From Amphiduros pacificus (taxonomy: Eukaryota; Annelida; Polychaeta; Phyllodocida; Hesionidae): DNA of 64,000 bases. Made by a program: the position numbers and the translations under genes. Shown here piece by piece: positions 21,171-31,522 of the stretch; positions within the stretch are counted from its first letter, which is position 1, and each line of letters opens with the position of its first letter. The DNA is taken from contig OX439000.1 of NCBI GenBank assembly GCA_949316495.1, forward strand, positions 64,501 to 128,500. Reading direction: 5' to 3'. Under the pieces are notes generated by a model, which saw only the letters and a program-made list of their open reading frames with translations, ran no database searches and had not been told where the DNA came from.

Positions 21171-24100
21171 ATGTTATATTGGAAAAAGGACAGATCTAAT
21201 GATGCAACAAAAATATTTGATTTCTATGATATGTCATTAGATGAAAGTATACTAAAACATTATGGTGGTATAGAAAGAAACTCACTTGTTAGAATACTGG
21301 AAGACGATAAAGATGGTGATGATAATTTTGTAGAGCCTTGCATTATCCATAACTCTCCATATTATGACTCTAACTCCCTAATGCCATTGTTAAAGGATTC
21401 TGATTCATTTAGTATTCTAAGTACAAACATACAATCTATAAGATCAAAATTTACCGAACTCAAATTATTTGTTGAACAGCTTCACGATATAAATTTTACA
21501 TTCAGTGCAATCTGCATTCAAGAAAGCTGGCTTGCTGAAGGTGATAATATATCACATATAGAAATAGATGGTTATAAATGTATTCCTCAAGGTAGACACT
21601 GTAGTTCTAAAGGAAGGCTAATAATTTATCTCCATGAAAAGTTTGATTATTCCCCCAAAATGTCACTTCATTATAACACTTGGGAAGGTCAGGTCATTCA
21701 GATAAATTAAGGTAAATATCTTTCAAAACCGTTAATAATTGGCAATATTTACAGACCACCTAAAGATTTAAATGATAATTATCAAGAATTTATGAATGAA
21801 TTCTCCCCAGTATTGGAAACATTAGAACATATTAAAAATGAAGTTATTTTAACAGGTGATTTTAATATTGACCTACTAAAAATTAATGAAAGACAATTAT
21901 TTAGTGATTACTTTGACATGCTCACAAGTTATAGTTTTTATCCCAAAATTACACTGCCAACGAGATTTTCAAACAAGCATGGCACATTAATTGATAATTT
22001 CTTCTATAAGCTCACAGAAAATAGCATATATGCCAAATCAGGTATTCTGATTAAACAATTCTCTGATCACCAACCATATTTTATATTACTTAACAATATA
22101 CAACCTAAAAAAGCAACATCAACTTATGTCAGAATTAACAAGCAGGATGATCAATCAATAAATAAATTTAAAGATGAAATACTCAACTCTGAAGCATTAA
22201 TAAATTTGAATGAAGGAATCTTAACTGATCCAAATAATACCTATAACATACTACATAAGGTCATTCAGGATGCTAAAAATAGACATATGCCACACAAACT
22301 AGTAAAGTTTAACAAGTATAAACATAAAAAGTCTAAATGGATCACAAGGGGAATTATGAAATCTATTCAGTTTAGGGACAATCTTTATAAAAAATGTAAA
22401 ATGGCTGACCCAAACACAGAAGAATATATCACCCTTAAGACAAACTTAAAGACATTTAACAATATCTTAAACAAAAGCATTAGAGCTGCACAAAAAATAT
22501 ATTATGATGCTGTGTTTGAAAAGTTCAAAAGTGACATAAAAGGAACTTGGAAAACAATCAATAGTATACTAAATAAAACTAAAAAGAAAAAAGATTTTCC
22601 TAATTTTTTCCAGGACAGTGATGAAATAATTTCCAATAAACTAGAAATAGCAAATAGATTTAACTCATTTTTTACTAACATCGGACCAAAATTAGCTCAG
22701 CAAATAATATTTTCAGATGGGAAACATTTCAAGAATTATCTTACAGTCAGACACCATCACATGTTTAGTTTTTCTGATATTAATGAAAGTATAATTTCAA
22801 ACATTATTGATAAACTAGCTCCAAAAACAAGTCTTGGCTTTGACGGACTATCAACCAAGTTAATTAAAACAATTAAAGATGTTATAATTAAGCCACTTAG
22901 AATCATAATCAACCAAATGCTTAATACTGGAATATTTCCAGACAAGTTAAAAATTGCTAAAATTATGCCAGTTCACAAAAAGGATGAAGAGACATCATTC
23001 ACAAACTACAGGCCAATATCAATTCTCCCTGCAATATCAAAAGTCTTTGAAAAGGTAATATTTCAACAACTTTATAACTATTTTCAAAGTAAAAAATTGC
23101 TGTATAATAGCCAGTATGGTTTTAGAACTGAACATTCTACAGATTTTGCTGCTATAGAATTAATTGACAGAACGCTGATTGAAATGGATAATAATGACAT
23201 AACCATAAGCATTTTTTTAGATTTGTCAAAAGCATTTGACACTCTAGATCATGAAATATTATTAGAAAAGCTTAATTTTTATGGAATTCAAGGACAATCC
23301 TTGAACTTGATTAAAAGCTATCTCACCAATAGAAAACAGTTTGTGGAGATAGATGGTATCAATTCTGACTCACTTTACATAAAAACTGGAGTCCCACAGG
23401 GATCCATATTGGGCCCTTTACTTTTTATTATTTATATAAATGACATAGTTAATTCGAGCAAAATATTCCATTTCATCATATATGCAGATGATACGACACT
23501 TTCTAGCACATTAAAATTTATTTTAAAAAAAACAGAAAGTGAACATATTGAGACTATAATAAATGCTGAATTAGGAATGATTAATGACTGGTTAAAGGTA
23601 AACAAACTGTCATTGCATGTGCAGAAATCAAAATTTATGATGTTCCACACTTCAAAGAAAAAGATAAACACCATTGACCTTAAAATAGATGGCATACCAA
23701 TAGAGCGGGTGAAAGTATTTTGTTTCTTGGGACTCACAATTAATGAGAATCTTACATGGACTGATCATATAAATAAAATTTCTAATAAAATATCAAGAAA
23801 TCTAGGAGTATTAAATAGATTGAAGCACTATCTACCAATTAAAACAAAAGTTATGATCTATAATTCTCTCATAATGTCACACATCAATTTTGCCATACTT
23901 GTTTGGGGCTATGATTGTAAGAGAATCATTAAACTGCAAAAGAAAGCTATAAGAATTCTCAGTATTAGTAAATATTATGAACATACAGAGCCTTTATTCA
24001 AATACCTGAATTTATTAAAATTTGAGGATATTTTCAAGCTCCGTGAGCTATAATTTTACTACAAATTCAAACATGATCAATTACCTCATTATCTTCTAAA

Positions 24101-24368
24101 TATGCCTGTACAGTATAATAGAGACATACATGAACATTGTACTCGTTCCCAAAACAAATTCCTATTGCTTCGGACAAATCACAAGTATGCAACCAAATGT
24201 GTCAGACATGACCTTCCTAAGCTCCTCAATCAGATGCCAAATGTAATTTTGGAGAAAGTAGATACACACAGTTTGCAAGGGTTTGCTAATTATATCAAAC
24301 GGTACTTTATAGTATCTTATCAAGATGTATGCACAATTCCAGGTTGCTATATTTGTTCTCATCATTAG
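21171..24368 (+). pseudogene. LINE A ORF2: endonuclease and reverse transcriptase
   Basis: About 1066 codons. I chose the ATG at 21171 (MLYWKKDRSND), although upstream in-frame ATGs exist. Endonuclease motifs: STNIQSI, IQESWL, IYRPP, GDFNIDLL, SDHQPYF. RT motifs: NYRPISILPAISKVFEKV, ISIFLDLSKAFDTLDH, GVPQGSILGPLLFIIYIND and the catalytic YADD (near 23480). The C-terminus ends GCYICSHH. Two in-frame TAA codons (21708-21710 in the endonuclease, 24051-24053 near the C-terminus) are the only interruptions. Both sit where a single substitution from CAA or AAA is plausible. Confidence 0.9.
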
Positions 24369-25506
24369 AATATGTATACTTTGTCACCAACATAATACAT
24401 CTAAGATTGTAATCACTGTAGTAAATGTAACTAGATCTTGTCTAGAGCCAAATAATAGGAAGAAAACAGTTAATCAATGTACATTTGTGTAGAGTGCCTT
24501 TCACTGTTTCTCTTGTTTTAATCATTTTTTCCCCTCACTCCTTTTGCCTGCTTTGACCATTTGTTTTGTTATATTATGTTATAATACTCCACTGTACTAC
24601 ATTATTGACAGATATTAGTTTAGTTTTACAAGTTGCTGCATTTTTTTGCACACCATCAGAGGTGGTTCTCATGATAGCGGCAAGTAATTGCCTTAATGGG
24701 TATCTCCTGACCTCAAACTGTATATTTGCAATAAGTAATATCTGTATATATTTATATACCTCATTTATGGTCTAATAAATCAATCTTGAATCTTGAATCT
24801 TGAATCTTGAAACAAATATTATTTTTTACCTGTATGGAATAAACTCCCAAAGAAGTGTGGAAGATTCAACGCAGCTCTAGTTTTTGGCAAACGATACTGA
24901 TGTGTTATGTTTTTGGTAACACAGTTGTCTCTTTTACACCGTTCCGCCCTGATAACTTTTTATGTATCAGATGTGTGCCATTTGCAGTTCATAGTTTTGG
25001 ACGAATCATCAGAAAAGGTGGTGAAATCCACTGGAGCGTATATGTATACTATACAACAATATTGTACACTATAAGCATATGTATCATGATTATCTGAATA
25101 AATAAATCCCCCAAATGTCAACATATATATGCAAATATATGCAATTGGCCTTAAATTCAATACCTCCTTCATGCTCTGATACACAGTCAGACTGTAGTAT
25201 CATATGTGATACCATTATGTATGCAACTAACATCGTAATTTTTTATATGTCAGATGTGTGCCATGTGGAGTGTGCGGGTCTGAAGCTTTATTGTGTCATC
25301 TGAGTGAAATAAGGTGTTTATTAAAAGTGGCAACCTCTAGCTCGATCTTTGTTATAACTGCCAAAGGCTGATAATATAGACCATCTGTGTTATATACTGT
25401 CATCCGAATTATACAATACAGAAATATTATACATCACTATCAATATTCAACATCAATAGTGGATACCATTTTATCCATTATCAGCACCATATCCCATTTC
25501 TCACAG

Positions 25507-25512
25507 GTAAGT
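25507..25512 (+). promoter_or_regulatory. consensus splice donor in the duplicated unit
   Basis: CAG|GTAAGT at 25504-25512 is conserved in copy 2 (donor at 32474). A pyrimidine-rich acceptor-like ttttcacag follows about 50 bp downstream (25552-25560). These suggest the unit derives in part from a spliced transcription unit. Confidence 0.3.
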
Positions 25513-25559
25513 CAACCTTCATATTTCCATGAGCCTAATGTTTTGTAGATATTTTCACA

Positions 25560-25830
25560 GTTTGTTTCGATACTGATGTTCCCTACAAGCGAAGATATTA
25601 GCAAATCATGGTTTGCAAGTCACCAGAAAGGGTATGAAATGTCTAAATTGTGCCTGTCGGTTTTTCACTTTATGGTACTATATTTACATACAGATTTCTT
25701 ATATATTTCTATCACAATGTTCCCCTTTGTTAAGATATGGATACAAATACTCAGTGACGAAACCTTCACAACAAGCTAAGATACTAGCAAATTTTGGATT
25801 GCAAGTCAAAATATAGGGTATAAAATGTCT
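25560..25830 (+). repeat. diverged satellite monomers inside duplication copy 1
   Basis: Text such as acaagcgaagatattagcaa, aattgtgcctgtcgg and ttatggtacta matches the 190-bp satellite of 48.0-50.8 kb (acaagccaagatattagcaa, atcgcgcctgccg, ttatggtacta). About one and a half monomers are present. The same relic is in copy 2 at 32530-32790. Confidence 0.75.
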
Positions 25831-26007
25831 AAAACAAGAAATGCTTGTGGAGAAACTAAAGATGCATAAAATGGACGGTTTTGGATTTGTGGTAGTTCAG
25901 AAATTTGAGAAACCACCCAAATATGAACTTTTGAATGAAAATGGCTTTCTCAGAAGAATTAATATTCAATACCTGACCAGGACTATTGATGAGCTATCCA
26001 CTCATCC

Positions 26008-26268
26008 ATGAGAAAAGAAGTTCATACCTCCTCACGTAAGGGAATGAGAATACCTCAAACAGAATACCTGAGAATTCTGGAATATGCTCAAAAAAAGGCT
26101 GGATACGAGGAGATGATTCAGATTCCTCTGGGAATAGTTGGGAGGATCATAAGTAAAGGCAGCGCCAATGTGCGTGGGCAAAAAATAAGTATTGACTCCT
26201 ATGAAAACAATTTTGGGAAGAAGTATTTTGCATCAAAGGTGAAAGAATATGATTTTTTTTTAAATTGA
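26008..26268 (+). CDS. short ORF with weak KH-like motif (duplicated unit)
   Basis: ATG at 26008 opens 86 codons. The core MIQIPLGIVGRIISKGSANV fits the first half of a type-I KH domain (hydrophobic strand, VG, IIxKGxxxxR), but only one strand-helix unit is clear and the key GxxG reads SKGS. The reading frame upstream (about 25860-25990, GFGFVVVQKFEKPPKYELL) looks related. In copy 2 the same block lies at 32990-33230 and differs. It may be a decayed exon. Function is unassigned. Confidence 0.25.
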   Translation: MRKEVHTSSRKGMRIPQTEYLRILEYAQKKAGYEEMIQIPLGIVGRIISKGSANVRGQKISIDSYENNFGKKYFASKVKEYDFFLN

Positions 26269-26412
26269 TGAAATGAATACTGTTGCCTGATATGTTTGGC
26301 CGGGGTGGTCAACTCCTTCCTTGGATGTTTTTGCAACATGTCACAACATTTCTGCAACATACAGAGACTCTCATGCAAGGACACTTTGATAAACCAGAAC
26401 AAGATTCCTTAG

Positions 26413-26826
26413 ACTTGTGATTTAACTTGCAATGAAACCTCTTTGACTCAAGGAGTCATTGCTACATTTGGTAATGGCACTTGTATATCTCCTCCCCTTA
26501 GTGATACCTGTTTATTATATGAGAAACCGGTAATATGTAGAACTGCTGTAGAAAATTATACTGACACTCAAGGATATGTTAAAAAAGTTGTAAATAGTTC
26601 TGGTTTTTTGCTATGTTCAAATGTTCCTGAGTTTATTTTTTTCTTGATTACAATAAATTCTGATTGCATGAAAGAAAGAAATCAAATAAAAATTATTGGT
26701 TATAAAAATATGCACATTGTTTTTGTTGTAATTATCTTTTTAATTTATCTCTCTATGACTATACTCTTGTTTTATGTAAAAAAAATGAAAATGAATTTGA
26801 AAATGATAAACTGGCCCTCAGTATGA
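26413..26826 (+). CDS. open frame for a Cys-rich single-pass membrane protein, partial
   Basis: This open frame has no ATG near its start, so the 5' part is missing or lies in another exon. It encodes about 137 residues with seven cysteines, four N-glycosylation sequons (NET, NGT, NYT, NSS), a strong membrane span HIVFVVIIFLIYLSMTILLF and a short basic tail ending NLKMINWPSV. This is the layout of the end of a type-I membrane glycoprotein. I cannot assign it to a family; a host receptor or an envelope-like protein are both possible. In duplication copy 2, LINE B is inserted within this frame. Confidence 0.35.
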   Translation, partial: TCDLTCNETSLTQGVIATFGNGTCISPPLSDTCLLYEKPVICRTAVENYTDTQGYVKKVVNSSGFLLCSNVPEFIFFLITINSDCMKERNQIKIIGYKNMHIVFVVIIFLIYLSMTILLFYVKKMKMNLKMINWPSV

Positions 26827-27056
26827 TTTCTTATTTTCATCTTTAAAAAAATTGCATAATTAAAACTGTTTTCTTAAAAATTAAAGAAATATATTTTTTA
26901 CTTAGAATTTTTTTTCTTGACAACTTTAACACTTCAATTATAAATCTCTGGCCAATCCGGCAGGTATAATAATATTGGTAGTCTGCATATTGAAAGTAGT
27001 ATAATCAGAAATGATAATATCGGAAATATTATTCCCAAGAAAAAACCTTTTTTTTT

Positions 27057-27500
27057 CTAATGATCAATGGAAGAAAATAAATATAAGAATAAAAATATGG
27101 TCAGGACTAGACAGATGTATAAAAGAAGTCCCAAAAACATTCCAAAAAAATTTTCATTTTGAATCTTAAAATTGTCTGAAGAAGAGGGTAGGAACGTGTC
27201 AAGCAGTTCATATTTTTCTTTTATCATCTTGAGAGTGGAGGCCAGCTCGGCAGAGAGGGAGGTGTTATCGGCCTCGAGCGAGTCCTTATCATCAGTTAGC
27301 ACCCTAACCCTGTCAGTTAATCAGTTGTTTGAGGCCTTGTTGGCTTCGTTCATCTTGACTAGGTCCTCGTAGGTTTTCTTGAGAACCGAGAGTTAATCAG
27401 CGGGATGAAGGGCAGGTTGTTTGAGTGCTCCCGGGACGGGATGGGTAGCGGGCGCCTCAGGGCTATGCTTTGTCACTGCCATCATGTCAAGAGCATAGGT
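27057..27500 (-). pseudogene. coiled-coil, tail-anchored-type protein remnant
   Basis: Minus-strand sequence encodes a polar start (MMAVTKHSPEAPATHPVPG, from about 27482), a heptad-rich coiled coil (DKDSLEADNTSLSAELASTL, KMIKEKYELL) and a C-terminal membrane span FLGLLLYICLVLTIFLFLYL. It is a small single-span, tail-anchored design. It converges on the plus-strand membrane ORF 26413-26826 with about 230 bp between stops. A second copy lies at 38740-39150. It is not open from end to end in either copy, and the family is unrecognised. Confidence 0.35.
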
Positions 27501-27769
27501 GACAACCCAGGTAATAGAGGAGGGTGGTGTTCTATATTTGTGTGTGTGTATGCCAGGAATAATAACTGGCGATCAATATATTTACGCTGAAATATTTGTG
27601 TATAAAGAATAAATATCTAAATATTATATTTTAATATAAATATTCTGTACAAAATATTTAGAATATAAATGGTTAGCTTTGCAGCGAATCCTTATAGGAA
27701 TTGCTATATTGACGCGCAAAGCAGTGAAGTTAAGAGTCTGTCCACGAGCGGGACAAAAAATCTTATACG

Positions 27770-27905
27770 GGGACTAGGTGGTTAGGCAGAGTATTTTTCA
27801 ATAAATTGAAAACGATAAACAGTACCCAGGTGGTTGGGTAGAGCCTAAGTGGTCAGGCAGAGGTTATCTAGGTGGTTAGATAACGAAAGCTAGGAGGTGG
27901 TTCCA
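27770..27905 (+). repeat. short dispersed motif AGGTGGTTRGGYAGAG, about five copies
   Basis: Variants of ctaggtggttaggcagag occur five times within about 130 bp (27775-27905): taggtggttaggcagag, caggtggttgggtagag, taagtggtcaggcagag, taggtggttagataac, aggaggtggttcc. They are preserved in copy 2 near 39435-39565. No function is assigned. Confidence 0.6.
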
Positions 27906-28009
27906 AGCTTGAGAAAAGAATAATTTATTAGAAGGGTTGAGCGATCAAGGATTCAATAGAGCACCAGGAATTGCAACAAAACACAACAAAACCGGAGCCA
28001 AATTAAACA

Positions 28010-28218
28010 CATCCATGTTAAATCTCACGCCTGCACACTGCACAAGGTCGTACTCATCTGTGTGCCAAAAGAGGGGCAACAAAATCAACTGGCCGAGGGC
28101 TTAATGAGGGGTGATTGTGTTTTACAAACTACTGCCCAGGACCTTAACTTCCTGGCACGCAGATTGGATAGGGTTGGTTTAGCTGACCACGTAATCATAC
28201 TACCCTCGGTTGCTGAGA
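28010..28218 (+). CDS. unrecognised open frame at the end of the duplicated unit
   Basis: An uninterrupted plus-strand frame reads KVVLICVPKEGQQNQLAEG ... LNFLARRLDRVGLADHVIIL ... and is largely shared with copy 2 (39860-40066). It has a plausible globular composition, but no domain was recognised and no start is evident. It ends where the homology between the two copies ends and an L2 element begins. Confidence 0.25.
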
Positions 28219-28799
28219 TTGTGAATTTAGAAAAGAAAATGTACCTAATGAAATCTTAGTAGGAGAAACTAAAATCCCTAGATCAAATACTGTTAAGGAT
28301 CTAGGGGTTATCCTAGATCAAGAGTTATCTATGAAATCACAAATCAAGAAAATGTGTAAAAATGTTTTTTTTCAGGTAAAAAATTTAGCACAAATAAGAA
28401 ACTGTTTAGATGTGAAAACTGCAAACACTCTTGCTCATGCCTTTGTTACTTCTACCCTTGATTATGGAAATGCACTTCTAGCTGGTTTACCTGGGTGTGA
28501 ATTAGCCAAACTGCAAAAACTACAGAATGCTGCAGCGAGGGTGGTGGGGAAACTTAAAAAGAGAGATCATATTACACAAAAACTCATGGAACTGCACTGG
28601 CTGCCTGTAAAGGCTAGAATTGATTTTAAAATATCTTTATTAACATGGAAGGTGCAAAATAGCTTTGCCCCGAAATATCTATCTCAATTATTACAGTGTA
28701 AAAAGCCAGGTATGGGACTGCGATCAAATGATAAGAATGAATACGTAGTACCCATGACTAACATGAAATCTTATGGTGATAGGGCTTTCTGCGCATGCG
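28219..28799 (+). mobile_element. L2-type LINE, subfamily 2 (5' piece of interrupted copy)
   Basis: An RT C-terminal fragment reads ATTLAHAFVTSTLDYGNALL-like sequence: TLAHAFVTSTLDYGNALLAG, LQNAAARVVGKLKKRD, MELHWLPVKARIDFK, ending at SYGDRAF. The protein resumes at 31344 (YAPRNWNALPLEVKNCKTVD), showing that another L2 element (28800-31343) inserted into it. It begins exactly where duplication copy 1 ends. Confidence 0.85.
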
Positions 28800-31343
28800 T
28801 TGAGAGTGGAATGGCGGCTTTCATTTGAGCTCCGATAAAATCGTCCTTCTTGGTCGATTTTCTGGAGTCTATTGCTAGTCTATCGCCACACTTTCTCGCA
28901 GTGAACCCTGTCTATACAGAGGTCTATCTGATACCAGACTAATTGCAAGCTCTGACGGCAGTTTTTATTGGAAAACCGCTAGCGAGGGCGGGATCATACT
29001 GTGTTGTCTTTGCGAGGCACCGCGCTCACGAGTATCCACTCTTTGCTGCCAGTGTCGAGTGCTTGGTCTGATACCTTATACCCTCTGATTTCATTAAACT
29101 TGTTGCTCCTGGTGTCTAGAATCACCTTCAGACCCATCAGCAGCATATCTCAAATTACAGTGATTTTCGGACTTGTTCCGACGGTGGTTGTTGATACACA
29201 AACAAGGGGCTACTACCAGCCATTTTTTTCTTGTTGTGACGCACCACCCGCTGTTCCAATACACATTCGCAAGAAACTACGTCAAATCCCTAACAGTTGC
29301 AACTGAAACCTGGGAACATTTATCATTGAGTGAGATGGTGGATTACTATGACAAGGGGCTCACATCACTCATGGACAAACATGCTCCCACCAAGTTTGCC
29401 AAGGTCACTCAGCGTAAACCTGTTCCCTGGATGAGTGACCAATAATTAAAGCTGGAAAGATCTCTCAAGAGGAGGCTTGAGAGAAAAATGAGCAAGACTG
29501 GCTCTCACATTGACAAGGAGCTGTATAACTCTCAGAGGAACAAATACAACTCAATGCTTAAATCTGCTCAATCAACATACTTTTCCAACCTGGTTGAGGA
29601 AAACAAACATGACCCTAAAAAGCTCTTTAGAGTCATTGACACAGTCTTGCACAAGAAAAAGGACACACCTATGCCCCAATCTGACTGTGAGATCACTCAA
29701 GCTGAGAAGTTAAACACATTCTTTCTTGAAAAAATCCAGAGAATCCGCCTGGACATTGATAAGGCTCCATCCTGCCAAACTCCGCCACCAGGTGACACTG
29801 CGAACAGTAGTACTACATGTCTGGAAAGGTTCACACCCTTGACCATTGACGACGTACGAAAATTGGTCAAAAGGTCTGCAAAGAGGTCATGTGAGCTGGA
29901 TCCAATTCCAACCTGGCTCTTACTTGACCTCTTAGATGACCTCCTACCAATAATTACTTCCATCATAAATAGATCATTGATGGAATCAGCAGTATCGGAA
30001 AATATGAAAATAGCCATCATAACACCCCTGCTGAAGAAACTTGGTCTAGAACTGGTTGAGAAAAATTATAGGCCTGTTTCCAACCTAACATTTATCTCTA
30101 AACTAACTGAGAGGGCGGTTGCAGACCAACTAGTCCCCCATCTCGTAAGGAATGGCATTACTGACAAGTTTCAATCAGCCTAGAAAGAATATCATAGCAC
30201 TGAAACCGCTTTGTTAAATGTGCAAAATGATATCTTGGGTGCTCTAGACAATAGAAAGTCAGTTATCTTGCTGTTGCTTGACCTTTCTGCTGCCTTTGAC
30301 ACTATTGACCATCAAATCCTTTTGGATAGACTGAGGGATAGATGCAACGTCAAAGGTCATGCACTCTCCTGGATTCGGTCATATCTAATGAACAGGAAGC
30401 AATGTGTGAAGGTGGGGATCCATAGATCCTGTCTCTAGTACTTAAAATATGGGGTACCCAAGGCTCAGTCCTGGGTCCTATACTGTTCACCATTTACATG
30501 ACACCCCTATCTGATATCCTTGCCAAATATGGTCTGAGCTATCATATTTATGCAGATGATACTCAGATCTACATCCCCATAGACCACACATCTCCCCATC
30601 ATGTGGATATGAGCAGACACAAACTGGAGGAGTGTGTCAGTGAGGTCAGAAACTTCCTTATATCAAACAAGATGAAGATAAATGATGGAAAAACTGAGAT
30701 GCCCATATGTACTGACAGGTACAGTACTACCACCCATGGCAGTATCCCAACCACAATCAGAGTGGGTGGCTCTGATATTGCTCCTAGTCAGTCAGTGGTG
30801 GACCTTGGCATCACATTTGACTCCAACATGGACATGAAGGCCCAGATCAAGAAAATGTGTCAGAAGGGCTATTATCACATTAGGAACTTGGCGGCCATCA
30901 GACATTGTCTAGACAAGAAGACCGCGGTAACACTTACCCATGCTTTTGTTACATCTACCCTGGACTACGGTAATGGTCTTCTGGCCGGTCTTCCTAAAAC
31001 CGACATCAGGAGACTGCAATACCTCCAAAACTCTTCGATCACATTTCAGGAAAATTACAGGAACTGCGTTGGCTTGCTGTTCACTTGAGATTTGATTTTA
31101 AAATTCTTCTATTAACCTGGAAAGCCCTTAATGGTAAGGCTCCGCCTTACTTACGTGATCTACTCCTGATCAAAGAAGGTGAGCGCTGTCTAAGATCCAA
31201 TGATGGCACCCACCTACAAGTACCTAAAACCAGGCTAAGGACAGTAGGTGACAGGGCCTTCTCATCTGTAGGTCCACGACTATGGAATTCCTTGCCTACT
31301 AATATTAGGACAAATTTTATTATTATTATTATTATTATTCATG
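28800..31343 (+). mobile_element. L2-type LINE B' (internally deleted), nested in subfamily-2 L2
   Basis: This is the same family as LINE B (33518-38306). It starts ttgagagtggaatggcggc like the LINE B 5' end and finishes in aaattttattattatt. It retains the 5' UTR (28800-29300) but lacks the KH frame, ORF2 N-terminus and endonuclease, and rejoins at WEHLSLSEMVDYYDK. RT remnants (about 29310-31310) carry in-frame stops near 29443 and 30181, a frame change near 30440-30470, and intact-looking YADDTQIYIP. About 120 bp before the tail is also missing. The 9-mers gcgcatgcg (28791-28799) and gtgtatgcg (31344-31352) are a likely target duplication altered by two C/T changes at CpG positions. Confidence 0.85.
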
Positions 31344-31522
31344 GTGTATGCGCCAAGGAATTGGAATGCCCTGCCCCTTGAAGTGAAGAACTGTAAAACT
31401 GTTGACACTTTCAAGAAAAAACTTAAGACATATCTATATAAAAAGCACTATCTTAATCTTAATAAAGCGCTTTGAGCAGACCTAGTCTGGAATAGCGCTA
31501 TATAAATTATTATTATTATTAT
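31344..31522 (+). mobile_element. L2-type LINE, subfamily 2 (3' piece)
   Basis: This completes the element begun at 28219: C-terminal coding sequence NWNALPLEVKNCKTVDTFKK ... YLYKKHYLNLNKAL, stop, then 3' UTR agcgctatataaatt and an (ATT)n tail (31503-31522). It ends exactly where duplication copy 2 begins. Confidence 0.85.

Larger units (their letters stand above)
19128..24810 (+). mobile_element. LINE A: two-ORF LINE with NADAR-domain ORF1
   Basis: This 5.68-kb non-LTR retrotransposon is bounded precisely by comparison with the empty site at 31780-31785 (aaaaggaaacaaat). Layout: short 5' UTR, ORF1 19283-20548, about 620-bp inter-ORF region, ORF2 21171-24368, 3' UTR, AATAAA near 24772 and a (TTGAATC)n tail to 24810. 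Target duplication is 0-2 bp. RT motifs place it in the Jockey/CR1 superfamily, but the clade was not resolved. Only three in-frame stop codons and no frameshifts interrupt the two ORFs, so it is fairly young. Confidence 0.9.
18510..28218. repeat. tandem segmental duplication, copy 1
   Basis: Excluding LINE A (19128-24810), this stretch aligns with 31523-40068 (copy 2, excluding LINE B). Shared landmarks are agaagagaagactgctgaa (18511/31524), the CAG|GTAAGT donor (25507/32474), gagaaaccg (26521/33509), ctcagtatgatttctta (26816/38492) and ctaccctcggttgctgagat (28200/40044). Identity is high, roughly above 95% by eye. Copy 2 lacks about 350 bp (18686-19040) and about 105 bp (26560-26665) present here, and carries an additional 186 bp at 39608-39793. 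Confidence 0.85.

Noticed and set aside
27172-27372. Ser-rich plus-strand ORF (and its twin at 38847-39047)
   Set aside because: It is the antisense shadow of the coiled-coil frame on the minus strand.
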